64,000 bases of DNA from Chitinophaga barathri. GTDB lineage: Bacteria; Bacteroidota; Bacteroidia; Chitinophagales; Chitinophagaceae. Positions 1-8,739 of the stretch are shown here, in pieces. The stretch lies in NCBI RefSeq assembly GCF_003807585.1, contig NZ_RMBX01000001.1:772806-836805 (forward strand), written 5' to 3'. Within the stretch, counting starts at the first letter, position 1; each line of letters starts with the position of its first letter. Position numbers and translations under genes: made by a program. A model generated the notes under the pieces. It made no database searches and was not told the DNA's origin. It worked only from the letters and a program-made list of their open reading frames with translations.

Positions 1-315
1 GGCACAGCAAACAATACAAACACACCCACCAATAAATCCAAAACCGAAGAGCCCAAATCTCCCGCCTCGGGAGACGAATCCCTCTTCCGCGCCGCCATGC
101 AATACCAACAGCAGGGCGATCTGAACGAGGCCGCCAACCAGTTCAAAAAACTCTCCGGCAACGATAAATATTCCGAAAGGGCCAAATATCAGTTGGCCAT
201 GATCTACAAAACCAAAGGCCAGAACGGCAAAGCCAGGAGGCTTTTTAAAGAGATCATCAAAATGGAAGGCAACATGAAATCCATGGCCCAAGCCGAACTC
301 AACACCATCAACTGA
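1..315 (+). CDS. TPR-containing protein, C-terminal part
   Basis: The reading frame is open from the first base of the window, so this is the C-terminal part of a larger gene that starts upstream. A polar Thr/Asn/Pro/Lys-rich linker is followed by an alpha-helical stretch (from GDLNEAANQFKKL through KGQNGKARRLFKEII) with the Ala/Gly spacing of two tetratricopeptide repeats. Such tails occur on Bacteroidota membrane proteins as protein-binding modules. The partner is unknown. The gene ends in TGA, and the last base of that stop codon is the first base of a 31-bp inverted repeat. The following sigma/anti-sigma genes are co-directional but 438 bp away, so co-transcription is uncertain. Confidence 0.75.
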   Translation, partial: GTANNTNTPTNKSKTEEPKSPASGDESLFRAAMQYQQQGDLNEAANQFKKLSGNDKYSERAKYQLAMIYKTKGQNGKARRLFKEIIKMEGNMKSMAQAELNTIN

Positions 316-411
316 ATTTTTAACCCTGAATTTTTTTATAAAAAGAACTGGGCGGTTGTCTTTCAGGGCAGCGGGCACAGCTTTTTATAAAAAAATTCAG
401 GGTTAAAAATT
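315..411. repeat. Palindromic element A: 31-bp perfect inverted repeat with 35-nt loop
   Basis: Bases 315-345 are exactly the reverse complement of 381-411; the loop is 346-380. The stem is AT-rich with runs of A and T. The loop, read on the minus strand, starts CTGTGCCC and ends GCCCAGTT, and aligns with the loop of element B at 658-753 in opposite orientation. The left arm begins at the stop codon of the upstream gene, so the transcript could fold into a very stable hairpin. It could act as a terminator, but the length and perfection of the stem and the second related copy point to a dedicated repeat family. Confidence 0.9.
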
Positions 412-540
412 TTCCCAAACAAACCTGGTATTTCACAGACTGGATACGGATTTGTTTCTTTATGCTGCTACCGGGACCGGATATATTATTTTGCGGATTG
501 TGCAATTTGGAAGGGTATTTTTATCCTTTATCTTCTGTTC

Positions 541-600
541 CATTCTCTACTCTATTCTCTACTCTATTCTCTACTCCATCCTCTACTCCATCCCTTACTA
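541..600. repeat. 12-bp tandem repeat, about five units
   Basis: Five consecutive 12-bp units begin at 541, 553, 565, 577 and 589, with consensus (C/T)ATTCTCTACTC. Units 2 and 3 are identical and the outer ones diverge. The repeat is in the non-coding interval between palindromic elements A and B. Downstream at 612-654 there is an interrupted inverted repeat (CATGT..ACCCCAG against CTGGGGTACATG). Nothing else recognisable lies in 412-657. Confidence 0.85.
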
Positions 601-657
601 CTCCCCGGCTCACATGTAAATTCACCCCAGCCAATCGCAGTCCTGGGGTACATGGGC

Positions 658-753
658 AAATTTTACCTTCTTAATTTTTTAAAAATGACTGAGCACCCAG
701 CCATAAGGAACACTGCCCAGTTTCATTTTTAAAAAATTAAGAAGGTAAAATTT
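658..753. repeat. Palindromic element B: 31-bp perfect inverted repeat with 34-nt loop
   Basis: Bases 658-688 are exactly the reverse complement of 723-753; the loop is 689-722 (begins CTGAGCAC, ends GCCCAGTT). The right arm ends one base before the ATG of the sigma-factor gene at 754, so the ribosome-loading region of that mRNA is inside the hairpin. Stem A and stem B, aligned outside to inside without gaps, agree at 20 of 31 positions. Every difference is matched on the other arm of the same copy. Confidence 0.9.
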
Positions 754-1362
754 ATGGAAAAAGGAGAAGAACACTATCTTACTGGGGTGAATCCCTCCGA
801 ACAACACCAGAACCTGAGTGATCAGGAATTGTTACAGCGGTATAAGACCGATGGGAATGGCGATTGGATAGGTATATTGTTTGACCGGTACGCCATCCTG
901 TTGCTCGGCCTTTGTATGAAATACCTGAAAAATGAAGAAGACGCGCGGGACAGTGTGCAGCAGATCTTCCTCAAAGTATTGTCAGATATCCATAAACATG
1001 ATGTGGTGTACTTCAAAGCCTGGATCTACCAGGTGGCGCGGAATCATTGCCTCATGCAGCTGCGGCATCATAAGGAACTGGAGCTGAAGGAGGATTATAT
1101 GCCCGGCACCGCCCAGCAGGAAGACGTTTCGACGGAGGTATACGTACAAAAGGATACGATGCTGGAAAACATGGAGCGGGCGTTGGGAGAACTGAATAAA
1201 GAACAGTCGCTTTGTGTGCGCATGTTTTACCTGGATAAAAAATCCTACCAGGAAATAACGGAACAGACGGGATACAGCCTGCTACAGGTTAAAAGTTACA
1301 TACAGAATGGAAAAAGGAACCTCAAAATATTATTGGAAAAGTACAGTAAAAATAAACGCTAA
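754..1362 (+). CDS. ECF-type RNA polymerase sigma factor
   Basis: A 202-residue sigma-70 family protein of the extracytoplasmic-function class, which directs RNA polymerase to a small regulon. A sigma region 2 helix block is at about residues 40-95 (LFDRYAILLLGLCMKYL, then the EDARDSVQQIFLKV core and the FKAWIYQVARN segment). A region 4 helix-turn-helix is at about 148-195 (CVRMFYLDKKSYQEI...LLQVKSYIQNGKRNLK). No region 1 or 3 is present, which is normal for ECF factors. The ATG at 754 directly abuts the right arm of a 31-bp inverted repeat. A zinc-finger anti-sigma candidate follows 36 bp downstream, so the two probably form a regulatory pair. The regulon is unknown. Confidence 0.92.
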   Translation: MEKGEEHYLTGVNPSEQHQNLSDQELLQRYKTDGNGDWIGILFDRYAILLLGLCMKYLKNEEDARDSVQQIFLKVLSDIHKHDVVYFKAWIYQVARNHCLMQLRHHKELELKEDYMPGTAQQEDVSTEVYVQKDTMLENMERALGELNKEQSLCVRMFYLDKKSYQEITEQTGYSLLQVKSYIQNGKRNLKILLEKYSKNKR

Positions 1363-1398
1363 CTTGCAGTTAAATGCAGTAGCGATCATCTGCTTGAT

Positions 1399-1752
1399 AT
1401 GAACGAACATTTTGCCGACATATTCACTAAGACAGCTTGTCCCAGCCAGGATCAGCTGCTGGCGTACGTAAAGGGGGAATTGAGCGCGGAGGAACGTCAC
1501 GAGGTGGAACTTCACCTGCAGGACTGCGATCTATGCAGTGAAGCAGTGGAAGGTTTGACGGCTATCTCTCAGAAAGACCAGATACCAGGCTGGCTGCGGC
1601 AGGCCAAATACAACGTGCTGCAAAAACTCCGCAAAAAAACACGCAGGAGGAGGAAATCCGAATCCTATCTCTACATTGCCATCGTAACCCTGGTAGTGAT
1701 ATTCCTGCTGCTCGCGTTTTACTGGATCTTCCACTTCGGTACCGCCAAATGA
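1399..1752 (+). CDS. Putative membrane-anchored zinc-finger anti-sigma factor
   Basis: The protein has 117 residues. The N-terminal part carries an anti-sigma zinc-finger (zf-HC2-like) signature, H39-x3-C43-x2-C46, with H34 and C14 as further possible ligands. A basic stretch (KKTRRRRK) at about 79-86 precedes one transmembrane helix at about 90-111, leaving a six-residue tail outside. It lies 36 bp downstream of the ECF sigma gene on the same strand. The expected role is to hold that sigma factor at the inner membrane until a signal arrives. There is no large periplasmic sensor domain, so the signal may act in the cytoplasm or through a partner. Its stop codon directly abuts the convergent stop codon of the next gene. 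Confidence 0.8.
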   Translation: MNEHFADIFTKTACPSQDQLLAYVKGELSAEERHEVELHLQDCDLCSEAVEGLTAISQKDQIPGWLRQAKYNVLQKLRKKTRRRRKSESYLYIAIVTLVVIFLLLAFYWIFHFGTAK

Positions 1753-2238
1753 TCAGTACAACTTCTTGTTCTCTTTCCGGTCCCATTCGCGGAACACTTC
1801 GCGGGCGGCTTCATGCGGGAAGGCGATAAAAGGTATTTTTTTTTGCCCGTGCGGCAATTCTATCTCCGTGTAAATAAAGGAATCATCGAAGTGGATGGCC
1901 GCTGCTTCTTCTTTGGTATTGGCGAAGAACACCCTTTGCGGGCGGGCCCAGTAGATGGCGCCCAGGCACATGGGGCAGGGCTCGCAGGAGGTGTATATTT
2001 CACAATCGTCGAGCTGGAAAGTGCCGAGGTTCCGGCAGGCGTTGCGGATGGCCACTACTTCCGCGTGCGCGGTGGGATCATTGTGGGTCAGCACCTGGTT
2101 CCAGCCTTCCCCCACTACCTCGTCCCCTTTCACGACAATGGAACCAAACGGCCCCCCATCCCCATTCCGCATACCCCGCTGCGACAATTCGATGGCCATC
2201 GCCATGAACTTCTTCTCTCTTTCTCCGATCTGGTACAT
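1753..2238 (-). CDS. Guanine deaminase-like nucleoside/base deaminase
   Basis: A 161-residue cytidine-deaminase-fold enzyme. Zinc ligands H58 (HAE), C88 and C91 (PCPMC) and the proton shuttle E60 are present. The stretch from GGPFGSIVVK through the C-terminal half (FDDSFIYTEIELP) resembles bacterial guanine deaminase (GuaD), which turns guanine into xanthine for purine salvage, better than it resembles TadA. The ATG at 2238 was chosen because the family similarity starts there; an in-frame extension upstream to 2451 has no family character. A TACCTTTG sequence (2268-2275, minus strand) could be a -7 box. The stop codon abuts the stop of the convergent anti-sigma gene with no gap. Confidence 0.85.
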   Translation of the reverse strand: MYQIGEREKKFMAMAIELSQRGMRNGDGGPFGSIVVKGDEVVGEGWNQVLTHNDPTAHAEVVAIRNACRNLGTFQLDDCEIYTSCEPCPMCLGAIYWARPQRVFFANTKEEAAAIHFDDSFIYTEIELPHGQKKIPFIAFPHEAAREVFREWDRKENKKLY

Positions 2239-2379
2239 ATTACGTTCTGTTTTCCGGGTTAATACCCCAAAGGTACGGAAAATCAAAGCGTTCCGTAACC
2301 GTACAGGGGAAGGCGCAGGTCTCTGCGCCCTTCCTGTAGGCCTTTTAACCCCCATCATCCTAACAACACATCTTGATAA

Positions 2380-2400
2380 ACGGCCGGCAAGGCCGGCCGT
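2380..2400. other. GC-rich 9-bp hairpin in the clpB/deaminase gap
   Basis: Bases 2380-2388 and 2392-2400 form a perfect stem around a 3-nt loop. It lies in the 368-bp interval 2239-2606, which otherwise holds only the clpB terminator and a possible deaminase -7 box. Without a clear T-run it is a poor terminator. Confidence 0.5.
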
Positions 2401-2532
2401 AAAAGCTTTTGCCGAATGAATGCGGGCAGTAACGTATGCGTACGTACGCACAATATAACCATGTATATTAGATTAAACAAATTATTAATTTGATCTATTT
2501 CATAATGCGTTAGGCCTGACGGCATTGAAGGA

Positions 2533-2565
2533 AATAAAAAAACCCGGGCGAAGATTCACCCGGGT
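2533..2565 (-). terminator. Intrinsic terminator of clpB
   Basis: On the minus strand a stem ACCCGGGtg / cgCCCGGGT (2542-2565) is followed by a run of seven T (2541-2535). It lies about 40 bp after the clpB stop codon. Confidence 0.85.
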
Positions 2566-2606
2566 ATTACCTGTAACTGTATATCGTCGTATTAGAATAG
2601 ACTTGT

Positions 2607-5207
2607 TTAAGTATTCCTGATCACCACTACCCCGTCAAACACATCCACGAGCACCGGTTTGTTCTTATCGATATCCCCGGCGAGGATCTTCTTACTGAGG
2701 AGATTGATGATCTCCTTCTGGATCAGGCGCTTCAGCGGCCTGGCACCGAACTGGGGATCATAACCCTGTTCCGCCAGGTAGTCAATAGCATAATCTGAGA
2801 ATTCCAATATCATGCCATTTTTGCTGACCAGGTTACGCAGTTGTTGTAATTGTATGTTAATAATTCCACGTACTTCTGAGCGCAGCAGGGGCTGGAACAT
2901 GATCACTTCATCCACACGGTTCAGGAACTCCGGCCTGATGGTCTGTTTCAGCAGGCCCATCACCTCTTCTTTCGTTGCGTCCACTATTTCGTCGCGGTTG
3001 CTTTCGTTGATCTTTTCGAAGTTTTCCTGGATGATGTGGCTACCCATGTTGCTCGTCATGATGATGATGGTGTTCTTAAAATTCACCACGCGGCCTTTGT
3101 TATCCGTCAGGCGGCCGTCATCCAGCACCTGCAGCAGGATGTTAAAAGTGTCCGGGTGAGCTTTTTCGATCTCGTCCAGCAACACCACGCTATATGGTTT
3201 ACGTCGAACGGCCTCTGTTAGTTGCCCGCCTTCATCATATCCCACATAACCCGGAGGGGCGCCCACCAGCCTGCTCACGGCATGTTTTTCCTGGTATTCG
3301 CTCATGTCTATGCGCGTCATCATACTTTCATCGTCGAAAAGGAAGTCTGCCAGGGCTTTGGCCAGCTCCGTCTTACCCACGCCGGTGGTACCGAGGAAGA
3401 TAAAGGAGCCGATGGGCCTCTTCGGGTCGTTCAGGCCTGCACGGCTCCTGCGGATGGCGTCCGCCACGGCCACGATCGCTTCGTCCTGCCCTACTACCCT
3501 TTTATGCAGCTCATCTTCGAGGTTGAGGAGTTTATCTTTTTCACTTTGCAGCATACGGGTGACCGGGATGCCGGTGGCTTTGGCCACGTTTTCCGCAATG
3601 TCTTCCGCGTCTACTTCTTCCTTGAGCAGCCTTTTATGGCTGGAAGAAAGGGTGCTCAGCTCCTGTGTAAGATCGGCGGCCAGTTTTTCCTGGTCTTTGA
3701 TCTTACCATAGCGGATCTCCGCTACCCTGCCGAAGTCGCCGTTCCTTTCCGCCTGTTCGGCTTCCAGCTTCAGGTCTTCGATGGCGGCTTTTGCGTTCTG
3801 TACTTTATCCACCAGTTCTTTTTCCTGCTGCCATTTGGACTTGAAGGTGTTGCGTTCTTCGCTCAGGCGGGCGATCTCGGCCGCCAGTTCGCTGAGTTTT
3901 TCTTTATCGTTCTCCCGTTTGATCGCTTCCCGCTCAATTTCCAGCTGGCGGATGCGGCGCTCCAGCTCATCCAGCTCTTCGGGCATGGAATTCATTTCCA
4001 GGCGGAGCTTGGCCGCGCTTTCATCGATCAGGTCAATCGCCTTGTCCGGCAGGAAACGGTCCGTAATATAACGGTGAGAAAGCTCTACCGCCGCGATGAT
4101 CGCTTCGTCTTTGATCAGTACGTGGTGGTGATTTTCGTATCTTTCCTTGAGGCCGCGCAGGATGGAGATCGCGTCTTCCACGCTCGGCTCGTCAATGATC
4201 ACTTTCTGGAAGCGGCGTTCCAGCGCTTTATCTTTTTCAAAGTATTTCTGGTATTCGTTCAGCGTGGTGGCGCCGATGGCCCTCAGTTCACCGCGGGCAA
4301 GCGCGGGTTTGAGAATATTTGCGGCGTCCATCGCTCCTTCCATCGCGCCCGCACCGATCAGGGTGTGGATCTCGTCGATGAACAGGATGATGTCACCATT
4401 GCTTTCGCTCACCTCTTTTACGACCGATTTCAGCCTTTCCTCGAACTCGCCGCGGTATTTGGCGCCTGCCATCAGCGCACCCATGTCGAGTGCGTAAATG
4501 ATCTTGTTATGCAGGTTGTCCGGCACGTCGCTGTTGATGATGCGGTGGGCCAGTCCTTCCGCGATCGCGGTTTTACCAACGCCGGGCTCGCCTACGAGTA
4601 TCGGGTTGTTTTTGGAGCGGCGGGAAAGGATATGCAGGGTTCTGCGGATCTCTTCGTCACGGCCGATCACGGGGTCCAGCTTACCGGCGCGGGCCAGTTC
4701 GTTGAGGTTCTTCGCGTATTTTTCGAGGCTGTTATACTGAGCGTCCGCCGTCTGGGAATTCACGGTACCTCCTTTACGAAGCTCCGTGATGGCGGCTTTC
4801 AGGCCTTTTTCGGTAAGGCCTGCGTCTTTTAATAATTTGGCGGTATCGTCGCTGCCGCCGAGAAGGCCCAGCAGCAGGTGCTCTACGCTCACGAATTCAT
4901 CTTTGAATTCCTTGATGCTGGAGCCCGCGCGGAGAATAACGTTGTTCGCCTCCCTGCTCAGTACCTGCCCGCCTTCGCCATTCCCGATCACGGCATATTT
5001 CTGTATCTGTTCGTTGAGTTTGCTCTCCAGGAACCCCGTATTCACGTCGTTCTTTTTGAGCAGGTATTCTATACTGTTATCGTCGTCTTCCAGCAGTGCT
5101 TTCAGGATGTGGCCGGTTTCAATCGCCGAATTACGGTGATTAAAAGCCAGCTGCTGTGCAGCCTGCAATGTCTCCTGGGACTTGATGGTAAAATTATTCA
5201 GATTCAT
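2607..5207 (-). CDS. clpB: ATP-dependent disaggregase ClpB
   Basis: An 866-residue Hsp100 chaperone, typical ClpB length, which with DnaK/DnaJ/GrpE pulls polypeptides out of aggregates. The order is an N-terminal Clp_N repeat domain (about 1-145), AAA-1 with Walker A GEPGVGKT and Walker B ILFIDEIH, the long coiled-coil middle domain (about 400-530) that separates ClpB from ClpA/ClpX, AAA-2 with Walker A GTTGVGKT, and the C-terminal small domain. There is no IGF-type ClpP-binding loop. ATG 5207 is chosen because the family N-terminus ([15 protein letters not shown]) starts there; the upstream extension to 5333 is not family-like. It is monocistronic with its own terminator. It is distinct from the ClpV-type TssH in this window, which has a poorly similar middle region. 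Confidence 0.97.
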   Translation of the reverse strand: MNLNNFTIKSQETLQAAQQLAFNHRNSAIETGHILKALLEDDDNSIEYLLKKNDVNTGFLESKLNEQIQKYAVIGNGEGGQVLSREANNVILRAGSSIKEFKDEFVSVEHLLLGLLGGSDDTAKLLKDAGLTEKGLKAAITELRKGGTVNSQTADAQYNSLEKYAKNLNELARAGKLDPVIGRDEEIRRTLHILSRRSKNNPILVGEPGVGKTAIAEGLAHRIINSDVPDNLHNKIIYALDMGALMAGAKYRGEFEERLKSVVKEVSESNGDIILFIDEIHTLIGAGAMEGAMDAANILKPALARGELRAIGATTLNEYQKYFEKDKALERRFQKVIIDEPSVEDAISILRGLKERYENHHHVLIKDEAIIAAVELSHRYITDRFLPDKAIDLIDESAAKLRLEMNSMPEELDELERRIRQLEIEREAIKRENDKEKLSELAAEIARLSEERNTFKSKWQQEKELVDKVQNAKAAIEDLKLEAEQAERNGDFGRVAEIRYGKIKDQEKLAADLTQELSTLSSSHKRLLKEEVDAEDIAENVAKATGIPVTRMLQSEKDKLLNLEDELHKRVVGQDEAIVAVADAIRRSRAGLNDPKRPIGSFIFLGTTGVGKTELAKALADFLFDDESMMTRIDMSEYQEKHAVSRLVGAPPGYVGYDEGGQLTEAVRRKPYSVVLLDEIEKAHPDTFNILLQVLDDGRLTDNKGRVVNFKNTIIIMTSNMGSHIIQENFEKINESNRDEIVDATKEEVMGLLKQTIRPEFLNRVDEVIMFQPLLRSEVRGIINIQLQQLRNLVSKNGMILEFSDYAIDYLAEQGYDPQFGARPLKRLIQKEIINLLSKKILAGDIDKNKPVLVDVFDGVVVIRNT

Positions 5208-5523
5208 ATTGTTTCTCTTTTGTCGCTCCTTAAGGTTAACGGTTAGTTTTTTGATTTGTTTACAGTTGATCAAATGTCGATCCAAGGTGTTTTTCCCGGT
5301 TATTTTGACAGGATCGCAGTCGTTTAACTGCATTAATTTCAGTTTATATACGAAATGACTGTTATTTTGTCTATTCCCTTCATTATTAACCCCTTACAGT
5401 CAAGCGGATATTAAATCGTCCAACCCATTGAACTGTATGGATTTTAGCCTGTTATACTTCAGTTACACGCAGACCCTGAACACTGTGAGCACTCCTATTC
5501 ATTAACCACCAAAACCTCTTTTT

Positions 5524-6780
5524 ATGGCTTTTGATCTCATTGACACCCTGAAAAACCTTTTCAACAATGATTTTAGCAATAAAGCCGCCGCTCAGTTAGG
5601 CGAAAATGAATCCAGCGTACAAAAGGCCCTCGGCGGTATCATCCCGGCCGTGCTGACCGGCCTGCTTAATAAAGCCGGCTCCGGCGATACGGGCGGGCTT
5701 ATCGGGATGATCAAAGACGCAGCGGGAGCCAATCTCTCCCAGCTGGGCAACCTGGGCAGCGGATTGCCCGCAGGGCTGCTGGCAAAAGGCGCGGACGTCC
5801 TGCGCTCGTTGTTTGGCAACAAGGCCGGTGACCTGACAGGCGCCATTGCCAGTTATGCCGGCATCAAAGTACAATCCGCCGAAACGCTCCTGCAAACGGC
5901 CGCACCCGCCTCATTGGGTGTGATCGGGCAGCAGGCCGCCGCACAAAACCTCAGCCCCTCTGGCATCCTCGATATCCTGAACAGCCAGAAAGACAAAATA
6001 CTCGCCGCCGTGCCCTCGGGCCTCGGCCTAGCCAGCCTGCTGGGTGTAGGCAGCCTGGGCGATATCGGGAACAAACTTTCCGGCATCGCCAGCTCGCTGA
6101 AACATACGGCAAACAGTGTAGGCGGCGCTGTTACCACCACCGGCGGCAACCGCTGGATCACCTGGCTGATCATCGCCATTGCGCTGATCTTATTGCTCTG
6201 GTGGCTCCTGAAAGGATGCGGCGGGCAACACAGCACTCCGGTGGCCGATTCCCTGGCGGTTTCGCATATGGAAGACACTGCGGTGGGCGCCGTCACCACA
6301 GCACCCGTTGCCACCCGCGAATCCATCAAGGTGACCCTGCCGGACGGTACGGTACTGGATGCGTATAAAGGCGGTATAGAAGACCGGCTGGTGATGTTCC
6401 TCCAGGATCCAAATACCAAAGGGGGCAAAGACCAGTGGTTCGACTTCGATAACCTCAACTTCAAAACCGGCAGCGCCGAGATCACCCCTGAAAGCCAGGG
6501 ACAGATCAACAACCTGGCGGCCATCATGAACGCATTCCCGAAAGCCAAGATCAAAATAGGCGGGTATACGGATGCCACCGGTGATGCAAAAGCCAACCTG
6601 AAACTGTCGCAGGACAGGGCCGAAGCAGTTACTCATGCACTGGGCGCTGCAAACGTAAAACCGGTACAGTTGCTGGGTGGGGAAGGTTACGGCTCACAGT
6701 TTGCCAAAGCCGCGGCGGATGCGCCTGATGAAGAACGTCAGAAAGACAGGAGGATATCTGTAAGCGTAAGGGAGAAATAA
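5524..6780 (+). CDS. DUF937 / OmpA-family cell-envelope protein
   Basis: The protein has 418 residues. Residues 1-200 form a helical, Gly/Ala-rich DUF937 domain without a signal peptide. One transmembrane helix follows at about 211-230 (WITWLIIAIALILLLWW), then a short linker and an OmpA C-terminal peptidoglycan-binding domain at about 300-415. The OmpA part has the expected FKTGSAEI strand and the TD...NLKLSQDRAEAV helix, ending in DRRISV. The likely topology is a cytoplasmic DUF937 part and a periplasmic OmpA part, tying the inner membrane to the cell wall. It is transcribed away from clpB and has a strong terminator. In the 316-bp gap 5208-5523 I see no clear promoter box or structure. The function is not established. 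Confidence 0.85.
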   Translation: MAFDLIDTLKNLFNNDFSNKAAAQLGENESSVQKALGGIIPAVLTGLLNKAGSGDTGGLIGMIKDAAGANLSQLGNLGSGLPAGLLAKGADVLRSLFGNKAGDLTGAIASYAGIKVQSAETLLQTAAPASLGVIGQQAAAQNLSPSGILDILNSQKDKILAAVPSGLGLASLLGVGSLGDIGNKLSGIASSLKHTANSVGGAVTTTGGNRWITWLIIAIALILLLWWLLKGCGGQHSTPVADSLAVSHMEDTAVGAVTTAPVATRESIKVTLPDGTVLDAYKGGIEDRLVMFLQDPNTKGGKDQWFDFDNLNFKTGSAEITPESQGQINNLAAIMNAFPKAKIKIGGYTDATGDAKANLKLSQDRAEAVTHALGAANVKPVQLLGGEGYGSQFAKAAADAPDEERQKDRRISVSVREK

Positions 6781-6803
6781 CAAACTAAACCTGATAAAAA
6801 CGG

Positions 6804-6832
6804 AAGAGAGGGCTTATGGCCCTCTCTTTTTT
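6804..6832 (+). terminator. Intrinsic terminator after the DUF937/OmpA gene
   Basis: A 9-bp stem AGAGAGGGC (6805-6813) pairs with GCCCTCTCT (6819-6827) around a 5-nt loop, and a T-run follows. The minus-strand genes 6832-10748 end just here, so it may serve both directions. Confidence 0.85.
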
Positions 6833-8739
6833 TATGCTTCCTTTTTTACCAGGATGACCCTGTTTCGGTCAGTTTTGTATATCATATTCAAAAACTCTTC
6901 CAGCGCGGAATAATCCTTTGCGGGGTATTGCCCCGCCCGCAGCTCCAGTGTGCGGAAATAAGTGATCTTATTGCCTTCCACTTTCACGCTGGCCTGGTAC
7001 ATCCCAAACCGGCTCTCCACCTTCACCGGCTGGAATACGGACTCCGGCGTGTAACCGTTGGGGATCAGGATCTCCACCGTATCCACATCGCGGGTGGGCG
7101 TACGGAGCCAGATATCTGCCTTGCGGGCTTCGTCCTGCGTGAGTTTGAGGGTATTCCTGTTCAGCACGTTGGGCACAATAAAAAACCTTTTACCGCTCAC
7201 GGACGCGTAGTTCGGAACGGTAATCTCCAGGTCTTCCGTCATTTCCGGAACGGGTCTGGCCTGCGGGTGCGGCGTGTAATGGAATTTGCGGATATCGTAG
7301 CTGGAGAGGTTCAGTTTTTCCTTTAATATGTCCAGCTGTTTTTCCGCCGATACGCTGGTGATCAGGCTGTGATACCAGTCCTGGCGGGGACCGGTGAACA
7401 GTGTGGCCGATGTGCCGGTCAGGTTGCCGTCTTCGTCCACAGTGGCTTTTACTTTACCTGCGCGCAGGTTCTGATCCAGTGTGTATACCGGCGTGCGTAC
7501 CAGTTTGCCGCCATTTTCGGTCACGAGCAATACCGGCCTGCCATCGGTAAAATCGCCGAGGTACCCGGCAGGCTGGATCTGGCTGGTACATTCCAGCCAC
7601 ACCGTGTCCTTTGCCATGGGCACACACAGGATCATATGGTTGAACTGGTTTGCGGCAAAATCTTCGATAAAATCCGTTTCCCCTTCACCGGCTTTCACCA
7701 GCGCGCAGTGCGAGCGGATGCCCGCTTCTTTCAGGAGGGAGAACATATAATTGGACAGCGCTTTACAATCCCCGTAACGGTTATTGGCCACGTAAGCGGC
7801 GTCAAAGGTTTGCCAGCCGCCTATACCCAGCTGAACGCTGATGTAACGGGTATTCTGCTGCATGTATTCATAAAGGACGCGCACTTTTTCGCGTGGATCC
7901 TGCACGTTGTCCGTCAGCTGGTGAACCGTGGTTTTGATCTTGTCCGGCAATACATCGCGGCCGCCGTTGAGCACGCCGAGGAAGGTGCCAAAATCTTCCC
8001 AGGTTTTCATTTTACCGGTGTAGCTGCCGTATGCAAAATCGCTCGGCGCCAGGTACACCATTACAGAGCGCGTTCTCCAGGGGCTTGCAAGCGTTTCCGC
8101 TTTTTGCGCGGGGATATCTTTTACTTCCCATACAAAGGTCTTATCTCCTTTGCCGGGCACCTGTAAAGGCTGGCCGTTGTAATTGAACTGCCTGTACCGG
8201 AGATCGTAATCCGCCGGAACCGTTACGGACAGGCGGCTTTGTTCCACCGCGTAGTTATCCGTTCCCTGCGGCACCCATGGCGCAAAGTTCGCCGATCCGC
8301 GCTCGCGGTACTCCACTTCGTATTCTATCGTGTAGGGATATACTTTGTAGTAGAAATCATGGGATTTCACCCGGCTGTCGTCGTAAAGGTTATTATCGCT
8401 CACCCCGCTTGCATCGCGGACCTCGCTTTGTTTCAGTTTACGCAGCTGTTTGCCCGAAGCATCATACAACGCACCACGGAACTCGGTGATGCTGCGCTCC
8501 TTGTCGTACCAGGTGCTGAAGCCTGAGTATTTTTCCCCCTTTTCATTCAGAATGGTCATTACGATCCGATGCGTGAGCCGCACATCTTTGATATCATGCA
8601 GCTTCATGGTTACTTCTTCCAGGCGCTGCACCACATCCGCATTTTTCAGCAGGGCCGGGGGAATGGCGCTTACCGGATACTCCGGGTCACCGGCTAAAGC
8701 CGTGACGCTGATCAGTAATAATAATGCCGTTAGTCTCAT
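6832..8739 (-). CDS. DUF3857 / transglutaminase-like secreted protein, intact triad
   Basis: The protein has 635 residues with an N-terminal signal peptide (cut near residues 15-17). A DUF3857 beta domain covers about 40-250, a transglutaminase-like papain-fold domain about 270-400, and a C-terminal beta domain about 400-620. The catalytic Cys is visible in RYGDCKAL (C325), the His in NQFNHMIL (H368), and an acidic residue in WLECT (E383, where Asp is usual). The substrate is unknown; such proteins are common, often in pairs, in Bacteroidota envelopes. The start overlaps the end of the upstream paralog by 4 bp, so the two are translationally coupled. Confidence 0.85.
   Translation of the reverse strand: MRLTALLLLISVTALAGDPEYPVSAIPPALLKNADVVQRLEEVTMKLHDIKDVRLTHRIVMTILNEKGEKYSGFSTWYDKERSITEFRGALYDASGKQLRKLKQSEVRDASGVSDNNLYDDSRVKSHDFYYKVYPYTIEYEVEYRERGSANFAPWVPQGTDNYAVEQSRLSVTVPADYDLRYRQFNYNGQPLQVPGKGDKTFVWEVKDIPAQKAETLASPWRTRSVMVYLAPSDFAYGSYTGKMKTWEDFGTFLGVLNGGRDVLPDKIKTTVHQLTDNVQDPREKVRVLYEYMQQNTRYISVQLGIGGWQTFDAAYVANNRYGDCKALSNYMFSLLKEAGIRSHCALVKAGEGETDFIEDFAANQFNHMILCVPMAKDTVWLECTSQIQPAGYLGDFTDGRPVLLVTENGGKLVRTPVYTLDQNLRAGKVKATVDEDGNLTGTSATLFTGPRQDWYHSLITSVSAEKQLDILKEKLNLSSYDIRKFHYTPHPQARPVPEMTEDLEITVPNYASVSGKRFFIVPNVLNRNTLKLTQDEARKADIWLRTPTRDVDTVEILIPNGYTPESVFQPVKVESRFGMYQASVKVEGNKITYFRTLELRAGQYPAKDYSALEEFLNMIYKTDRNRVILVKKEA

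Noticed and set aside
315..411. Element A as a simple intrinsic terminator
   Set aside because: It may terminate transcription, but the 31-bp perfect stem and the related second copy are not explained by that.
2380..2400. Second clpB terminator
   Set aside because: The hairpin lacks a proper T-run and a good terminator is already at 2533-2565.
3222..4832. A 536-codon open frame antisense to clpB
   Set aside because: It is a shadow of the clpB codon pattern on the other strand; the product has no family features and clpB is certain.
8736..8739. Frameshift splitting one DUF3857 gene into two
   Set aside because: Both proteins have their own signal peptide and full domain set; the 4-bp overlap is normal coupling.
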